A stretch of DNA of 64,000 nucleotides from Sinonovacula constricta (Eukaryota; Mollusca; Bivalvia; Cardiida; Solecurtidae). The DNA is taken from assembly GCA_007844125.1 (NCBI GenBank), contig CM017568.1:11665854-11729853 (forward strand), read 5' to 3'. Numbering within the stretch: the stretch's first letter is position 1; each line of letters begins with the position of its first letter. The notes under the pieces were generated by a model. The model worked only from the letters and a program-made list of their open reading frames with translations. It made no database searches and had not been told where the DNA came from. This document shows positions 36,431 through 48,556 of the stretch, piece after piece. Both the position numbers and the translations under genes were made by a program.

Positions 36431-39400
36431 TATCTATATATAATACTAGCTGACTGAATGATACGACTAATTGTATCACAGTTCAACTCGTATTTGGCGA
36501 AAACTCGAGATCAAACGATCGCTCGCAATGGTAAGATTCGATTTTTCCGGTTTGTGACAAGATAGCAAGCGATGACATCACTCGTAACTGCTAGCCAGTT
36601 GATTTTGAGGCTTATTATATGCACCATAATTTATTTCTGACAATATTAAGTTAGTAAATATACAAGCGCTGTATTTAATGTACACTGAGAGGTGTTTCAT
36701 CGTTATCCTTTTCTTTTCATGTTTATTTTTATCTAAATCTAGAAACTCTCTAACTTTGCCTTCTGCATCAAATCTTGTTTATATTCGTCAAGCAAAATTA
36801 AAAAAACTGTCCGAAACAGTGTTTCTGTATCTGATAGTCATTAATATTTACCAATTACACACTCCTAGTTATGCACTTTAATCTTTCTGGAGTCATTTTA
36901 TATTGTCACAAGGTTTCCGTTAATTTAAATAGACTGTCTTTAATCAATACCAGTAAGAAATGTGAAACGGATTTTTTTTGTCTAAAAAGACTGATCCAGA
37001 ATGCATAGATAAAATGTAGATACACAATGCACACATTAATACAGGATGTTTCATCTCCCTGTAGAAATACAACAGAAGGTGGACAACAGATACGATAATA
37101 TAATAAATATACATGTAATATATTAAATATACCATATAATAAATATACCATATAATAAATCTGAATGCTAGTAACTTGTGTTGTTTTATTAGAACAGTGA
37201 ATATATTAATATGTGTACTTTGACACAAATAAGCTCCTTTATTATTATCAATGCCCTTGAAATATTTATCATAAAGATACCGTTTATAACCATGTGAAAA
37301 ATATAAAAAAAAATACATGTAAAAAGGGTTAATTGCTATATTGTGTCTAATTCTATTTGCTTTATAAATCCTTTTTTGTACATGTACGTGGGTTCTTATT
37401 ATTTTGCGGAAAAAAAAACTTCTTAAAAAAATTATTACTTTTCTTGTTTTTTTACAATCGCCTCATTGTGATTAACTGTTAACTTATATTGATCTGAAAA
37501 CAATTATAACCGTCTCTTTTTAAATTGATTTCTTTAGTTATATTTTTATAAACGACAGCAAACATTATTTTACCTGTTTAAAATAATATCTAATGCTTTT
37601 TATGTTTTAATAACAATTAACATAATATTTTGACAGAACTACTTAAATTTATGACGCCTATATTGATTCAGCGAAAATTAATTTAGTTGCCTAAATTAAT
37701 TAAACTTTAGACAACTGTCATTATATAATCTAAGAACAATTATACCTTTTTCTGTTTTACAGATCTAACAATGATCAGTTTTCCGATTTCTCATATTTTT
37801 GTAAACAGTACGTTGTTTTACTCACTGTTGCTTGTCAAATTGTATTACTTATTGTTTTATTTTCTATTTTATTAAAATATTTAATTCAGAGCACACAACT
37901 ACTATATATATTGTACATAGATTTGCATATTGTATGCACATTTGCTGGGCTAATATTATTGCTTCACGTCTACAGAAAATATACCTATTTTCTGAGATTT
38001 CTTTTCTTTGGATAATGGATACAAATACATGTACTGTAGTTTTAAATTGGCCCTTTTCTGTCAGCTAAACATGGAGTATTGCTATCCTTTTGACACGTTT
38101 ATGTGTAAATGTTAAAATTATGAGCTATTGGGTAAAAATTAGGGATCACTTGTTGAAAATTACGTTCTAGTTTTAGCTTTGTTTTCATCTTTTATAACTA
38201 TGACATAGTGTAATGACATTAATAACAAATTTGTTTCTTTTCATGAACATTTAAGATGATTTAATAATATCAATTCAGTAAAGATAGCAGGCATCATTCT
38301 TTTTTATACCTCCTACATATAAATTAATACATTATATAATGAAAGTGTGATAGCAGTTCGCAGGCCAATGAACTTTTAAGGCATCATCGAAGACGCAAAT
38401 TGTCGCATTATGAATAGATTAATCATAACAAACGTAATATTTGGCACTATTAAGTATTGTTTTAATGTAAATGTTCATATGATGTGAAAAGAATCAATAA
38501 AACAACATAAAGTCTTCTATTTTAAAACTTAACTCGCACTTCGAAAAATCAAGAGCAAATAATACAATACTTTCAAAACACTACAATAGAATCTCTTGTA
38601 TACATAAATTGTTATATTTGACTTAAAATCGCATTTGCTTTTTTCAAAACGAACATTGATTCCAATGATCTTTAATGATAACAATAACTATCTGTTATTA
38701 CTATTTGATTTGAAATGTTTGAATGTTCTGTTAAATTTCTTCACCTATTTTTACTAAAATTTAAGGCATTCTTTTGATCAAGAACCGTTAAGTTAAATAT
38801 CACGGAAGAGCCTGTAATACAATACAAATAAATGTTTTTATATATAAATCCATCGGTTAAGATACTGTCAAGCGGATTAAATAAATAGTAAAATACTCAT
38901 AACTTGTATAGGTTACAATTTAAACACCGCCGTTTTCACGCATATCATCAATGAAATTAAGATGCTGTATTAACATTAGCCTATCGGTTAAAACACGAAT
39001 TGACAAAACGCACATTTTTCAGATGTTCCAAGGATTCAGACGGCGGAAAGTTCGCTTCTGCAAGCAGACACTTCGTTATGTCGAGCCCACTAGCATTATT
39101 CACACTAAATCTTACCATTATTAACTTTGCGTTCTGGTGTAAGGTTGGTTTTCTCCTGACAAACTAGTTTATTAAATAACACAAGTTTTCTTTAGAATAT
39201 ACCATTTACTATAAATACATCTGTTTTAAGGACAGAATTAAATGGAACTGAAGAATATACTGTCGGCTATAGGTGGTTGCATACTGGTAAAAGTGACCAG
39301 CCATATCGAACTGTTAAAAAATGAAAGTATAATTTAACTTTCTTCAAATAGATACACTAAACGAAAAAGTATTTACATTTTATTGAAGAAAAAAGAAAAC

Positions 39401-40733
39401 ATGTCATGGTTTAATGTTAAACAGGAACACGAGACTTGGGACTTAGAAACTTAGAAGCTACCACTTAACAATGAAAACACATGCTTAATTGTCGTCATTT
39501 AAAAATATGGTTCGTTTATCGGACACTATTGTTCAGTTTCCTCGCAAGAACAACGGAAGGAACTACTGCATTAACCTTTAAATAAGCCAACGGTTTCATC
39601 GTGATGACAGATATAACAAATCACGTTCAAACCAGCGTTTAGAAGAATAAAATGTTTTAAGTATGCTACATGCGTACATTTTAAAACAGAACTTTACCAC
39701 AGCAATTACAATTGTACAATTTGATATTTTTAAATGTCCATTTGACATTTAAACAAACGGTCAGACGTAACCTTTGAAGCCCCAAATTTTAAAACGGCGA
39801 CATTTAAATGGCATCATCATTCTGATTGCATGACGTCATGCGCGTTAACAATACCCAAACATGTGTATACTCGAAAGTGCCTCATTTTATTAACGAGATA
39901 ACACGACTCATAATATGTTTGTTTTCACCATAAACACGATTGTAGATATACTTATTAGTTTGCTCACTGTCTGCAAAATATACAGAGACCAATGCTACCG
40001 GTAATATAGACTTCGAATCTCGGACAATTTTACAAAAAATGTTGCAATGGTATTGAAAAGCATAATAACGGAAACATTGATAAATAAAGTGACAACACAC
40101 CAACAAACGTATTATACGATTTGTAAAAATAACTCTTATAGTTTAGTCCAAACGTTTCTTTTGTGTTTTTAGAATTAATTCATAACTTCCCAGCAGTATT
40201 ACTGTCTTGTATCTACGATGCTCCAGTGAGTCAAAGAAGACTTACCTGTCGAAGATGTCTTTACTATATTTCCTCTCTATATACAGGTAGATAATTTACA
40301 ATAGCATTGGTCGTGTTCTGCAGTTGTAATAGATATATGCAATTTTATTATTTTTGTCATATTAATGACAAGTTGAGCGCTGCATAGCATTCGATCGTGT
40401 GGATTGGAAAACATAATAATTTATTGTTTTAGTTATGGTTCTGATGAGATAATACACCATTTGCAAGCTTACATTCCAAACAACATTTCAACTTTAATAT
40501 CCTCAAACCACAAAAGAAAGTGAAAAAAAAGATTATGGACTATCCGTACAAAGCCAACTAGACAGAAAAAGGAGCGTAAATCTGCTTAGTAATTATAGAA
40601 ATATCTTGACTATGTTCGTTCGAAAAACCTTTTAGACGTATACTTAAAAATAACTTAAGTCATAAGCCGAAACTCCGTTGTTTGTGTGTTCTGGTTGAAC
40701 ATTCTACATGGTAAGAAAACAAGAACTGATATA
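36431..40733. other. AT-rich intergenic stretch, no gene seen
   Basis: Very AT-rich, with many short poly-A and poly-T runs. No conserved domain, matching exon phases or terminal repeats were found. It separates the plus-strand MIEAP-like region from the minus-strand Ig region. Confidence 0.5.
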
Positions 40734-41041
40734 TCAATGACCATTTTCACTAGAAAAAATAAACGACTTAACTGGCTTAAGATATACAGAACATTCTACT
40801 TTACTCGCTTCAACATGATCTTTCTCATTTTCAATTATATCACCCATGTTTTCCTCGTCTGGTTTGAACGGTTTGAAGGTTGAAGTTGATGGCTCGTAAT
40901 TTTGGTGGGAAATATATTTTTCGCCCTTTCCGTCTTCAAATATGTATTTCAAAGAAGGAAACTTTTTGCCGGTGAAATGACAGATACGTGTATTCACTTT
41001 GCTTCCGTTTGATCTAGATCCAGATGCAACTTGTGGTTTAG
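40734..41041 (-). CDS. Cytoplasmic-tail-type terminal exon
   Basis: Acceptor TGTTTTCAG, phase 1 in, stop TGA at 40734. It encodes about 102 hydrophilic residues rich in Lys, Glu and Ser with four spaced tyrosines (LKYIFED, KYISHQ, NYEPSTS, SVYLKPV). No consensus ITIM or ITAM is present, although YIFE and YLKP contexts could serve as SH2 sites. No membrane segment lies inside the exon. Confidence 0.6.
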
Positions 41042-44000
41042 CTGAAAACACATTATATTACCGTTATAGGAAAGTTTAGCTAATCTTACAAAGTACTCGT
41101 TCAGATTCATTTTCAAAAGGTACCAAACGTATACTTTAAAAATTATCGATACTTATAAAAGGCGAAAGTCTTTAAGTCTCAATGAAGACCTTACCTTTGT
41201 CAATGTGACCTACATAAGAAGAAATGATAGTTCTTAACTAGATGCACTCCCTATCAATCTATTTTAAAGTCTTGTGTGGAGATTTTTCATCTTATCTTAT
41301 GAGCGAGGTTATTTCAATCTCTTCTTTCGTCTTTCGCCATTTAAATTTATGCAGCCATAACTATTATAACAACAACAGTGATAGTTGTAAATACATACAG
41401 AAGAGAAACTTAAAAACTATCGAAGTACCTTTCACAATGACTGTTGTATTCTCTACAAACCCATTAGGGTGTCTACAGACGTATGGGTATCATCCGTGTT
41501 AATTTCCTTTATTACGAGACTCCTCCCGTCAACACCCCAGAATAAGCGGCTTGGCTCCCCGATAGTGGTTCTTAATTTGATTGAATTAAAGTTTGTTTCA
41601 CCTCCATAGTTGAAGACGTCCGCTGCTACACATTCCCAGGAAGGATTCTCTGCCTGGCTTGAACTCTCTAGCCGGATAGTATCACCTTCGTCGATGGTGT
41701 ATATTGTATCTAGCACAATAGATAGTTAAACTATTGTTTTTATGTAATGAATAGTTAGATATAATTTTCTTGAGCACATATTCACACGCACGCACACATA
41801 CGTGTATGCACATACATGTATTCAAATTTCCCCCAGAAGTAGTGTTTATTGTTTATTGCATTGAAACACTAAAAGAAACAACAGCAACTGAGTAACATAA
41901 AAACTAGAAAATTGGTAAAATGTAAAATAGTTGAAGTAATTAATTAAAATATATCCAAATTAGGTTTATTTTATTGAATTTTTATTTGACTGGAAATATA
42001 GTTATTTGACATGAGATATATTTACAGCATTTAACATCTACATTGTGTACTTACCAGCTTGTTTGTCCTTCCGTACCGACACGTCGAATCGCTTTATAAT
42101 GTTGTTTCCAACAACTTCATAAAAGCCGCTATCACCAACTTGGCATTGTTTTATGTCAACGCTTTTCTCGTCGATTCCGAGTTCTATCTTGTCATTTTGG
42201 ACTGTATTGTAGAGCTCTGGAACGAGGTTGGTAAATCGCCGCCACATTGGTCTTTTTCTGGTTATGTAATTGCCTGGATCCAGATGCACAATCTCGCCTT
42301 CACTTACCTCAATTTTTTCAGTTGGCACTATTTTGGAATAAAAGATGAAATTGAATTAGAAAGCCCCTAAGCCCTTAACCTCCTACCTTTAATACCTGTT
42401 CATTTACAAAACGTAAATGCAATTAAATGTGTAAGCATCCAGAGAGAAAAAACTTTCCAAGTTGTTTATTTATTTATTTGGTCAGGGCAGCCTGTTGTTA
42501 TAAAATGGACATGTAAACTGCGTTACATGTCTGCATCCTGCGGTTGTTTTGTGTAAATTTCGCAAATGATACGAGAAATGCTCGCTTTCATCGTCTTTTT
42601 TCAATGAACGTGACATGCCATTTGAAAAGAAGATTGCTCGATGGATAATACCAAAGAACGGGAAGAGTCATCGGCAGGAAGGAGGAAAGGGGGTGGGGGT
42701 AATAAAGTTTAGTGGTTTACCGTATATTTTTACCTTTTTGTTTACACGGTTTGTTTAATTCAAATCAGAAAGGACGACCTACTTGTAAGAATTCATGTTT
42801 TCTTGCATTGTGGCGAACATATTTCTACCGATTGACGATAACTATCACACACATTAAGTATACCGCTTTTGTTATAATTTTACACCCATGTTTTCTAATA
42901 TGCAGCGGACTAAACACATATAACATCTTTAATGTTAACAGAATTTATAATTGCATGAACTTTAAGGACCCACAAATAATCAAGAATCGGGTAACACAAC
43001 AATGGTCAACACCTAATGCACATAGTAAAGTGTACGCTAGAAATACAACACGGGGCTTGTTGTGTTTTATTCGTATACGGTTTGGTGCATTAGGTCATTA
43101 CCCCTCGGTGTTTTGATTAAAAAGTATATTGTGGTAGAAACATACGCGGGGCAGTGTTTTTGCATTAACAATAGTCGAAAAACGTCAAAATGGCCGACGT
43201 CGTGGCAGCATCAGCTCCAGCTAAATTCAAGAAAGCTGCCTTCACACCAAGACAGACGATCATAAAGGATAGACAGGTTAACTAAGCACTCGGTTGGAGA
43301 CAATGTCGCCCATATCAATGCACACACGAAACACCACCTGGAGGCCGGATGCAAAGAAGCAATATGCAGCTTCGTCAAAGAAAGCCAAGACATCTAAGAA
43401 GAAGATCACTTATTATTCTGCTGTCAAAATACGCTAGGAAGGAGCCAAAGAATGATGATAGGCCGAGCTTGCAGACAAGACAGCGATCAAGTCCTCTGAA
43501 AAAAAGGTAGCAAAGCCCAAGACAAGAACCCAGAGAATGACGTATGTGTATGTACTGGGGGTGGGGGTGGGGGGCCAACACACAAAAAAAAGCTGCTCGC
43601 AATACAATATATAAGATCAAATATTTTCCTTTTAGTACTTTTCTAATCAACTAGAGGTACTAACCTTACGTTTGTCATGTGTTATGGTTCGAACATGTAA
43701 ATACTAAGAAGCTCTTGTTGTTTTCATTGACTTGAATGACATATACATCTATATTTCTAAGAGAACAATTGCATTCGCAGAGCCTTGACTTCAGCTTATG
43801 AGTCAGTGGTAAATATGGACCGCCTAGCCAGATAAAAAAATGGTATGTATGTCTAGTACTATCAACCTAATACCTCCATAACAAGGTCACAGTCTTAAAC
43901 GAAACTTCACAAATTATTTTATATTAAAAAGACTACCGCCTCATCAAACCCCACAGTTCAAAGTCGAATTTCATGTCAAAAGAAATATTCGACTTAGAAC

Positions 44001-47000
44001 TGTTTTATCATGCAGTGTTTTACTCAACAAAGAGGCAATCAGTAAACTTACAAAGCACAAACAAGTCCAGCGTTTGAACCTTGCCGTCATACGAGAAGCA
44101 AACGTATTTTCCAGCGTCAGCCCGTTTTACATCAGTGACAATGATGCTTTTCTTATCAGAATCCCAGCTGATATGATTATGAAATTCCTGTCCAAATTCC
44201 TTCTTTCCGCCATAGTTAATAACCTTTCCACTTGGTGCTTGCCACGATGGGTAGTTGTTAAAATCAGAACGGCATGGCAACTTTCCTTTTCCTCCGAAGT
44301 TTATCAAAACTTCGTTGACGCTTAATGGACATAAAGCCAACGTCATATTGCTGGGATCCTCTTCTTGTCTGTATGAATCTGGCAAAGGGTACAATAAACA
44401 GTCAAAGGTTTTGCTCAATAAAACAACCAACACATCAAAGAAACAAACAGCTGGATTAAAGAGTCGCAACAATTATATTGCTTTATGCTAAGTTCCGCAT
44501 GCCTATTTCTTGACAGTGTTTCTTAAGGAGTGGCAATGGCCATTTTTACATATACAGTAAAACCTCTCGAAGCGGCACCTCTAAGCAGCGGTTACCTCTA
44601 AGCAGAGGCAGTTAAATTTCCCCCAGTCGTTTTCAGCGCATTTTAACCTCTAAGCAGCGACTCCTCCGCGAAGCGGTAAGCGGCCGTGTAAATCTCTTCC
44701 CTGAGGCTAGTTTAACCTCTGCGTAGCAACACCAGTGCAGCTATTTTTAGAACAGTCTGTCGCGTACACCAGAAATGTCACGCGGTCGGCTGATCACTGC
44801 TTGTATCCTGTTGAGAAGGTGTTAATTGGAATCAAGTTACAATAGGACGGGAAACCAGCTGCATGCTACAAACATGCCATTGTAGATCTAGGGTATTGCG
44901 GGAACATGTGAAAGAAGTGTCAACTATTGATGATGTTAACGGTTGGTTTGTTTTCTTTAACTGATCGAAAGATTAAAAGATATCACTGTATTGATTGCTT
45001 ACTTAAAAAGATGTTTATGTTAAGTGCTAAATGCAAACTGTCATTGTTTTAGGATGTCTGACTATAAATTCGATTTTTTAAATGGTAAATCAGTCTTTGC
45101 ATGACTCAATACTAGAATGTTGGTCATTTTGTCTTGAAATGTCTTATAAAAAGGTTTACCTTACGTTAGAGCAGAGGGTTACTGCAATTAAGTTGTTAGA
45201 ACAAGGAAGGTCAGCACAGTCTATTGCTACCGAGTTGGGCTGCGGCAGAACTCAGGTACACGTCCGTTACTGACGATATAGTTTTTGTAATAAATTATTT
45301 AAAAAAAATTCTTCTGTTTTCTCTTATAACAATATATTGCATTTTCATTACCAAAGCAAAATTAACTAAAAACATATACTTAGGAACATTTAATATCAGT
45401 ACAAAACTATTAAAAAACACATTTTCTCGTCTCATTGAAACCTCTAAGCAGCAACACCTCTCAGCAGCAACACTTTTCGTGCCTCCGCCGGATGTTGCTG
45501 TAGAGGTTTTACTGTAGTAGCAATTTTGGTTATAATATCTCAAAACTGATATTATGGGTGGTATCCATCAGCTCCAACATGCCAATCAAATGTTTGTACG
45601 TACATGTATTCGCAGCCTTGCCTATGTTTTGTGTTTTTTTCGTATCATAGATAAGGTTTTTGGATTTGATTCATTGTACTGAAGCTAGTGAAGGACATGA
45701 TGAAAGTGTTGGTAAAAACTATGAAAGATGTTCAGGGTCAGTTCATTAAATAAATGCAGCTGTCTAATATCAATGCGTGCAATATACATTGTATTACGAA
45801 GTAAACAGTGTTATATTCTTATGAATATGTTGGTGTCGTGAAAGTTTAGTTGCGATAGTCAGAGAAATATATGACATCAGCCTAAGGGGAGTCTAATATA
45901 TTTATGCAGCAAAGCCGGTAAAACAATATAATCACCCAACTTTTTTCCGATTTATCTTGTCATCGATAATGTCATTCATTTCGGCTAATTATATAGTATT
46001 TCATTTAAAGCAGTATCATTTGTGCTATTCCTGTTAATCCCAATACATAAGAAACGTTAGAAAGTAATACAGACTTAAATTTATCGTTAAATGTTTGTAA
46101 ATGGTGGAATTCAAAGGCAATCCCTAAAATTATGATACCATGTGAACGCGGCAAATGTCACGCTCGCCGTTACAAAACGCTCACGCAGACCTGCCGATTA
46201 TTCTATATCAATATTATATTTGAATAATTAACTTTGTAACTGAATAAAAGGGATCATTTTAGGCTTAACTGCTCATGAATGTCACCAGTGACAACTTGAT
46301 GAGTAAGTCACTTATGAAAAAAGGAGACGTGTCTCTTAATATTTTTTTCTTGTTCTGGCGATTACCGTTTATTGTCACATTCTTTTTTCATCATTGTACA
46401 ATTTGATTCATGTTTTAAGCGATTTTTCTATGTCCAATTTTAAGGCTGACTTAGGTCACATGACCAGATGCATTGTTAACTAAGAATGTTACAGGCAAGT
46501 GTTACGTAAGGTGACGGAATAAGTTCCTATGTACTTACTAGTCAAACAAGTGTCTACAGTACCGTTGCCATCTGTTAATGTTTGTCTTTCATCTGAAATA
46601 ACAAATAAATAATATGTATCTGTTCAGAATGTTTTCAAGCATATTAACATGAACGATATCAGTTACATTAGCAGCATTAGATGCAGTGGTTACGTAAAAG
46701 AGCATTCCAATATACGAATTTTCCTATTTGTGTCAACATTTTTGGCTAAATATTCTACCTAAAGTTGCTATAAAGCTTAGATAGGAATTGTATAACATAA
46801 CAACGCAGAAAAAACAAACATGTAATCATTTTTGCTAAAACAGAATGGCGTTGTCAAACACTTAGAAAACTTCCCTGTCACTAAATCCCGTTGAGGTTTC
46901 TAAAATGTAATAACATGAAATAATAGGTTTTGTCCAGTAAGAAACCAAAGTTAGCAATACGATTTCTAACTAGTTTAAAACGTTTTGATTTTGATAGCAA

Positions 47001-47270
47001 AATCTACGAAAAGATTGTTTTCAAATACGGCGTCGCAGATTTGCTTTTACTGGTCGTCTTATGTGTTGTATTTTTATAACGTCACTGTCATCATTGCCAT
47101 TCTATATCATTGTTTCCGGAATATTTTCAATTGATTAAGATATTACTCGAATTTTTCTGAACCACCTGCTTATGTAAATTGACATATTATTGCAATAAAA
47201 ATGATACCTGCATTTCCTTCGCCTGTTTTGACGCATTCGTCCTTGTGCACTTTGTTACGAGTCAGTTTCA
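40734..47270 (-). CDS. Ig-superfamily receptor-like gene, 3' set of exons
   Basis: Minus-strand exons in order: 47270-47208 and 46592-46539 (short spacers), 44378-44052 (Ig), 42327-42055 (Ig-like), 41709-41429 (Ig-like with frameshift), possibly 41209-41195 (15-bp microexon), 41041-40734 (cytoplasmic-type tail and stop). All boundaries are phase 1, the usual arrangement for Ig exons. No signal peptide lies between 47.3 kb and the transposon, so the 5' end may be the exon set at 54.7-61.3 kb, making one gene with a 5.5-kb transposon in an intron; alternatively this is a partial paralogue. No clear membrane exon with a proper donor was found before the tail. The frameshift makes a pseudogene, an assembly error or a truncated product possible. 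Ligand and role are unknown. Confidence 0.6.
41195..41209 (-). CDS. Possible 15-bp microexon
   Basis: On the minus strand TTTCTTCTTATGTAG precedes 15 bases, followed by GTAAGG. It would insert GHIDK-like residues in phase 1 to 1 between the third Ig exon and the tail. Such short matches arise by chance, so this is tentative. Confidence 0.25.
41429..41709 (-). CDS. Ig-like exon with frameshift before the YxC motif
   Basis: The acceptor is AG after TTGTGCT and the donor is GTACTT. Length is 281 bp, not a multiple of three, although both ends are phase 1. The first part reads YTIDEGDTIRLESS, a Trp (PSWEC) and GRSLVIKEINTDD. The expected F-strand YVC appears in another frame right after it (YVCRHPNGFVENTTVIVK). 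This is a one-base loss or two-base gain at about 41485-41495. The usual first Cys is also replaced. If the donor is skipped, the shifted frame continues into about 20 hydrophobic residues and a stop near 41360. Confidence 0.6.
42055..42327 (-). CDS. Ig-like domain exon lacking the cysteine pair
   Basis: A 273-bp, phase 1 to 1 exon with donor GTAAGT. It reads KIEVSEGEIVHLDPG, then PMWRRF, and CQVGDSGFYEVVG. The position of Trp and the D-S-G-F-Y-E-V turn match an Ig fold, but Leu and Val replace the two core cysteines, as in some fast-evolving receptors. A fold call from sequence alone is moderate. Confidence 0.6.
43190..43540 (+). pseudogene. Histone H1 pseudogene
   Basis: ATG at 43190 opens MADVVAASAPAKFKKAAFTP, like a linker histone N-terminus. 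After stops and frame changes the globular-domain piece GDNVAHINAHTKHHLEAGCK follows at about 43296-43355, close to the conserved GDNVxHINAHLK block. A Lys-rich tail trace continues to about 43540. The globular domain is internally deleted (the RxxxSRxAI part is reduced to PRQTIIKD). It lies in an intron of the minus-strand Ig gene. No 3' stem-loop was seen. Confidence 0.75.
44052..44378 (-). CDS. Ig V-like domain exon
   Basis: A 327-bp, phase 1 to 1 exon between CCCTTTGCCAG and GTAAGTTT. Motifs in order: VNEVLINFGGKGKLPC (first Cys), YPSW (core Trp), DSDKKSIIVTDVKRADAG, then YVCF (second Cys). D-A-G-K-Y-V-C is the classic F-strand signature. About 60 residues separate Cys and Cys, within the Ig range. 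Confidence 0.8.
44555..45514 (+). mobile_element. pogo/Tigger-type transposon, internally deleted (960 bp)
   Basis: The left end CAGTAAAACCTCTCGAAGCG and right end (minus strand) CAGTAAAACCTCTACAGCAA are inverted repeats flanked by TA on both sides, the target of Tc1/mariner/pogo elements. CCTCTAAGCAGC-type subterminal repeats occur at both ends. Inside, 45139-45273 encodes a helix-turn-helix start (KVYLTLEQRVTAIKLLEQG, then IATELGCGRTQVH) like CENP-B/Tigger transposases. It then stops; the DDE part is gone. This is a non-autonomous derivative. Confidence 0.85.
45139..45273 (+). pseudogene. Truncated Tigger transposase N-terminus
   Basis: About 44 residues from MSYKKVY match the first helix-turn-helix (psq/CENP-B N) of pogo-type transposases, ending HVRY and stop. 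The second HTH and the DDE catalytic core are missing. Confidence 0.7.
46539..46592 (-). CDS. Short spacer exon (Ig gene)
   Basis: A 54-bp, phase 1 to 1 exon between TTATTTCAG and GTAAGT. It encodes DERQTLTDGNGTVDTCLT. The stretch CAGATGGCAACGG resembles CAGATGTAAACGG at the start of exon 54836-54706, which suggests duplicated spacer exons. Confidence 0.45.
47208..47270 (-). CDS. Short spacer exon (Ig gene)
   Basis: A 63-bp, phase 1 to 1 exon between CATATTCAG and GTATCA, encoding VKLTRNKVHKDECVK then TGEGNA. It has one Cys like the neighbouring spacer exons. It lies only 120 bp from the left end of the large transposon. Confidence 0.4.
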
Positions 47271-47390
47271 CTGAATATGATAAAAAGGAATCGTCATTTA
47301 TATTTTGGTATTTTGTTCTGCTATTAAACCGTTCATGTGTTCAAAGCACGTGTCCAGTGGTTTAAAGCAGCTGACAAAACACATTTGTCT

Positions 47391-48539
47391 AGGAGCCCAG
47401 AGGCATTTGTTTCACACTTCGAGTACGAAAGGTTTGACCCCTGGAATGGATAGGACACTACCCAAGGACCCTGAAAAGGCTTTTCTTAAGTTCTGGAAAT
47501 GTGGAAACTCGGTAGAGGGCGCCACCCAAAGAAGCCAAAAAATTGATTTGTTTCACACTCTCATGTACATCCACCAAACCTTTGCCGAAATGCTCTGCCA
47601 TGGGGTCTATTGACAAAATGTGATTTCTTAAGTTCACCAATTGTGGAATTAGGGGCTTAAGAAGGGCCTAAGCGAACCCAAAAATCACATTTAATTCACA
47701 TCTTGAGTACATCCATCAAACTTGGCTGAAATGTAGTATATGACCAACTGTTTGAGAATCCATGATTCTTTAGTTCATCAGTTGCGGACAAGGGGGCTTA
47801 AGATAGGGCCAAAATGCCAAAATAACCAAAATAGCAGATTTAATTCACATCATGAGTACATCCACCAAACCTCTTTCAAAATGTTGGGTTTGGGGATGAC
47901 ACTTAGAATCAGTCTTTCTTAAGTTCCGCAACTGTGGATAAGGGGTCTTAAGAAGGGCCTAAGTGACCCCCAAATTCACATTTAATTCATATCTCGAGTA
48001 CATCCTTCAAACTTGGCTGAAATATAGTCCATGAACTACTGTTTAAGAATCCATGATATTTTGGGCGAAAATAAAAAGGCATGAAAAGAAGTATCACTAA
48101 ACTAAATTTTATTATATACGTTTTGTTACGAAATCAAATATTTGACTGATCTGAATGTGCGCTTCGTGTTTTTAGCAATGATGATGGTAATTGTCATTGA
48201 ACCCTTGACCTATTATGTTTTACCAGCGTGATCTTTAAATTGAGATGTCGCAAGAAGTGCCATCACTGCTTTCAAATGAAAGTAAGCAACAGCAGTCAAG
48301 ACTAACATAAATAGCATCAATTTGGGGGGGGGGGGGGGGGGGGGGGAGGTGCGTCTTATCTATGAGTGCGTCGTCTTACACATGAGATTTTACGGCATAT
48401 GTAGTATGGGTGATTACAGGAAATTAACCATTGCTCTGTGAAGAATGTCTCAGTAAAATAGTGATAGCAAAACATCATTGCATATCAATATTTCATTAAC
48501 ATTTTTCAGGGCTATTCCTCTTTTGGCAACGCTACAAAT
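47391..48539 (+). repeat. Left terminal inverted repeat with about 145-bp tandem units
   Basis: GTAC landmarks recur at 47423, 47565, 47707, 47856 and 47998, spacings 142, 142, 149 and 142. Typical unit parts are GAGTACATCCA..AAACTTGGCTGAAAT and CTTAAGTTC..CAACTGTGGA. A 23-base G run is at 48324-48346. The inner end is GGCAACGCTACAAAT. Confidence 0.9.
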
Positions 48540-48556
48540 TAACAAAATGCTTTCAA

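Noticed and set aside
39023..39124. Plus-strand exon-like frame after CATTTTTCAG with an Arg/Lys-rich start
   Set aside because: Isolated, short, no partner exons and no recognised family.
47305..47613. Plus-strand 102-residue frame, and its mirror at 52618-52848
   Set aside because: Both lie in the transposon's inverted repeats and shift frame between copies; not conserved as protein.
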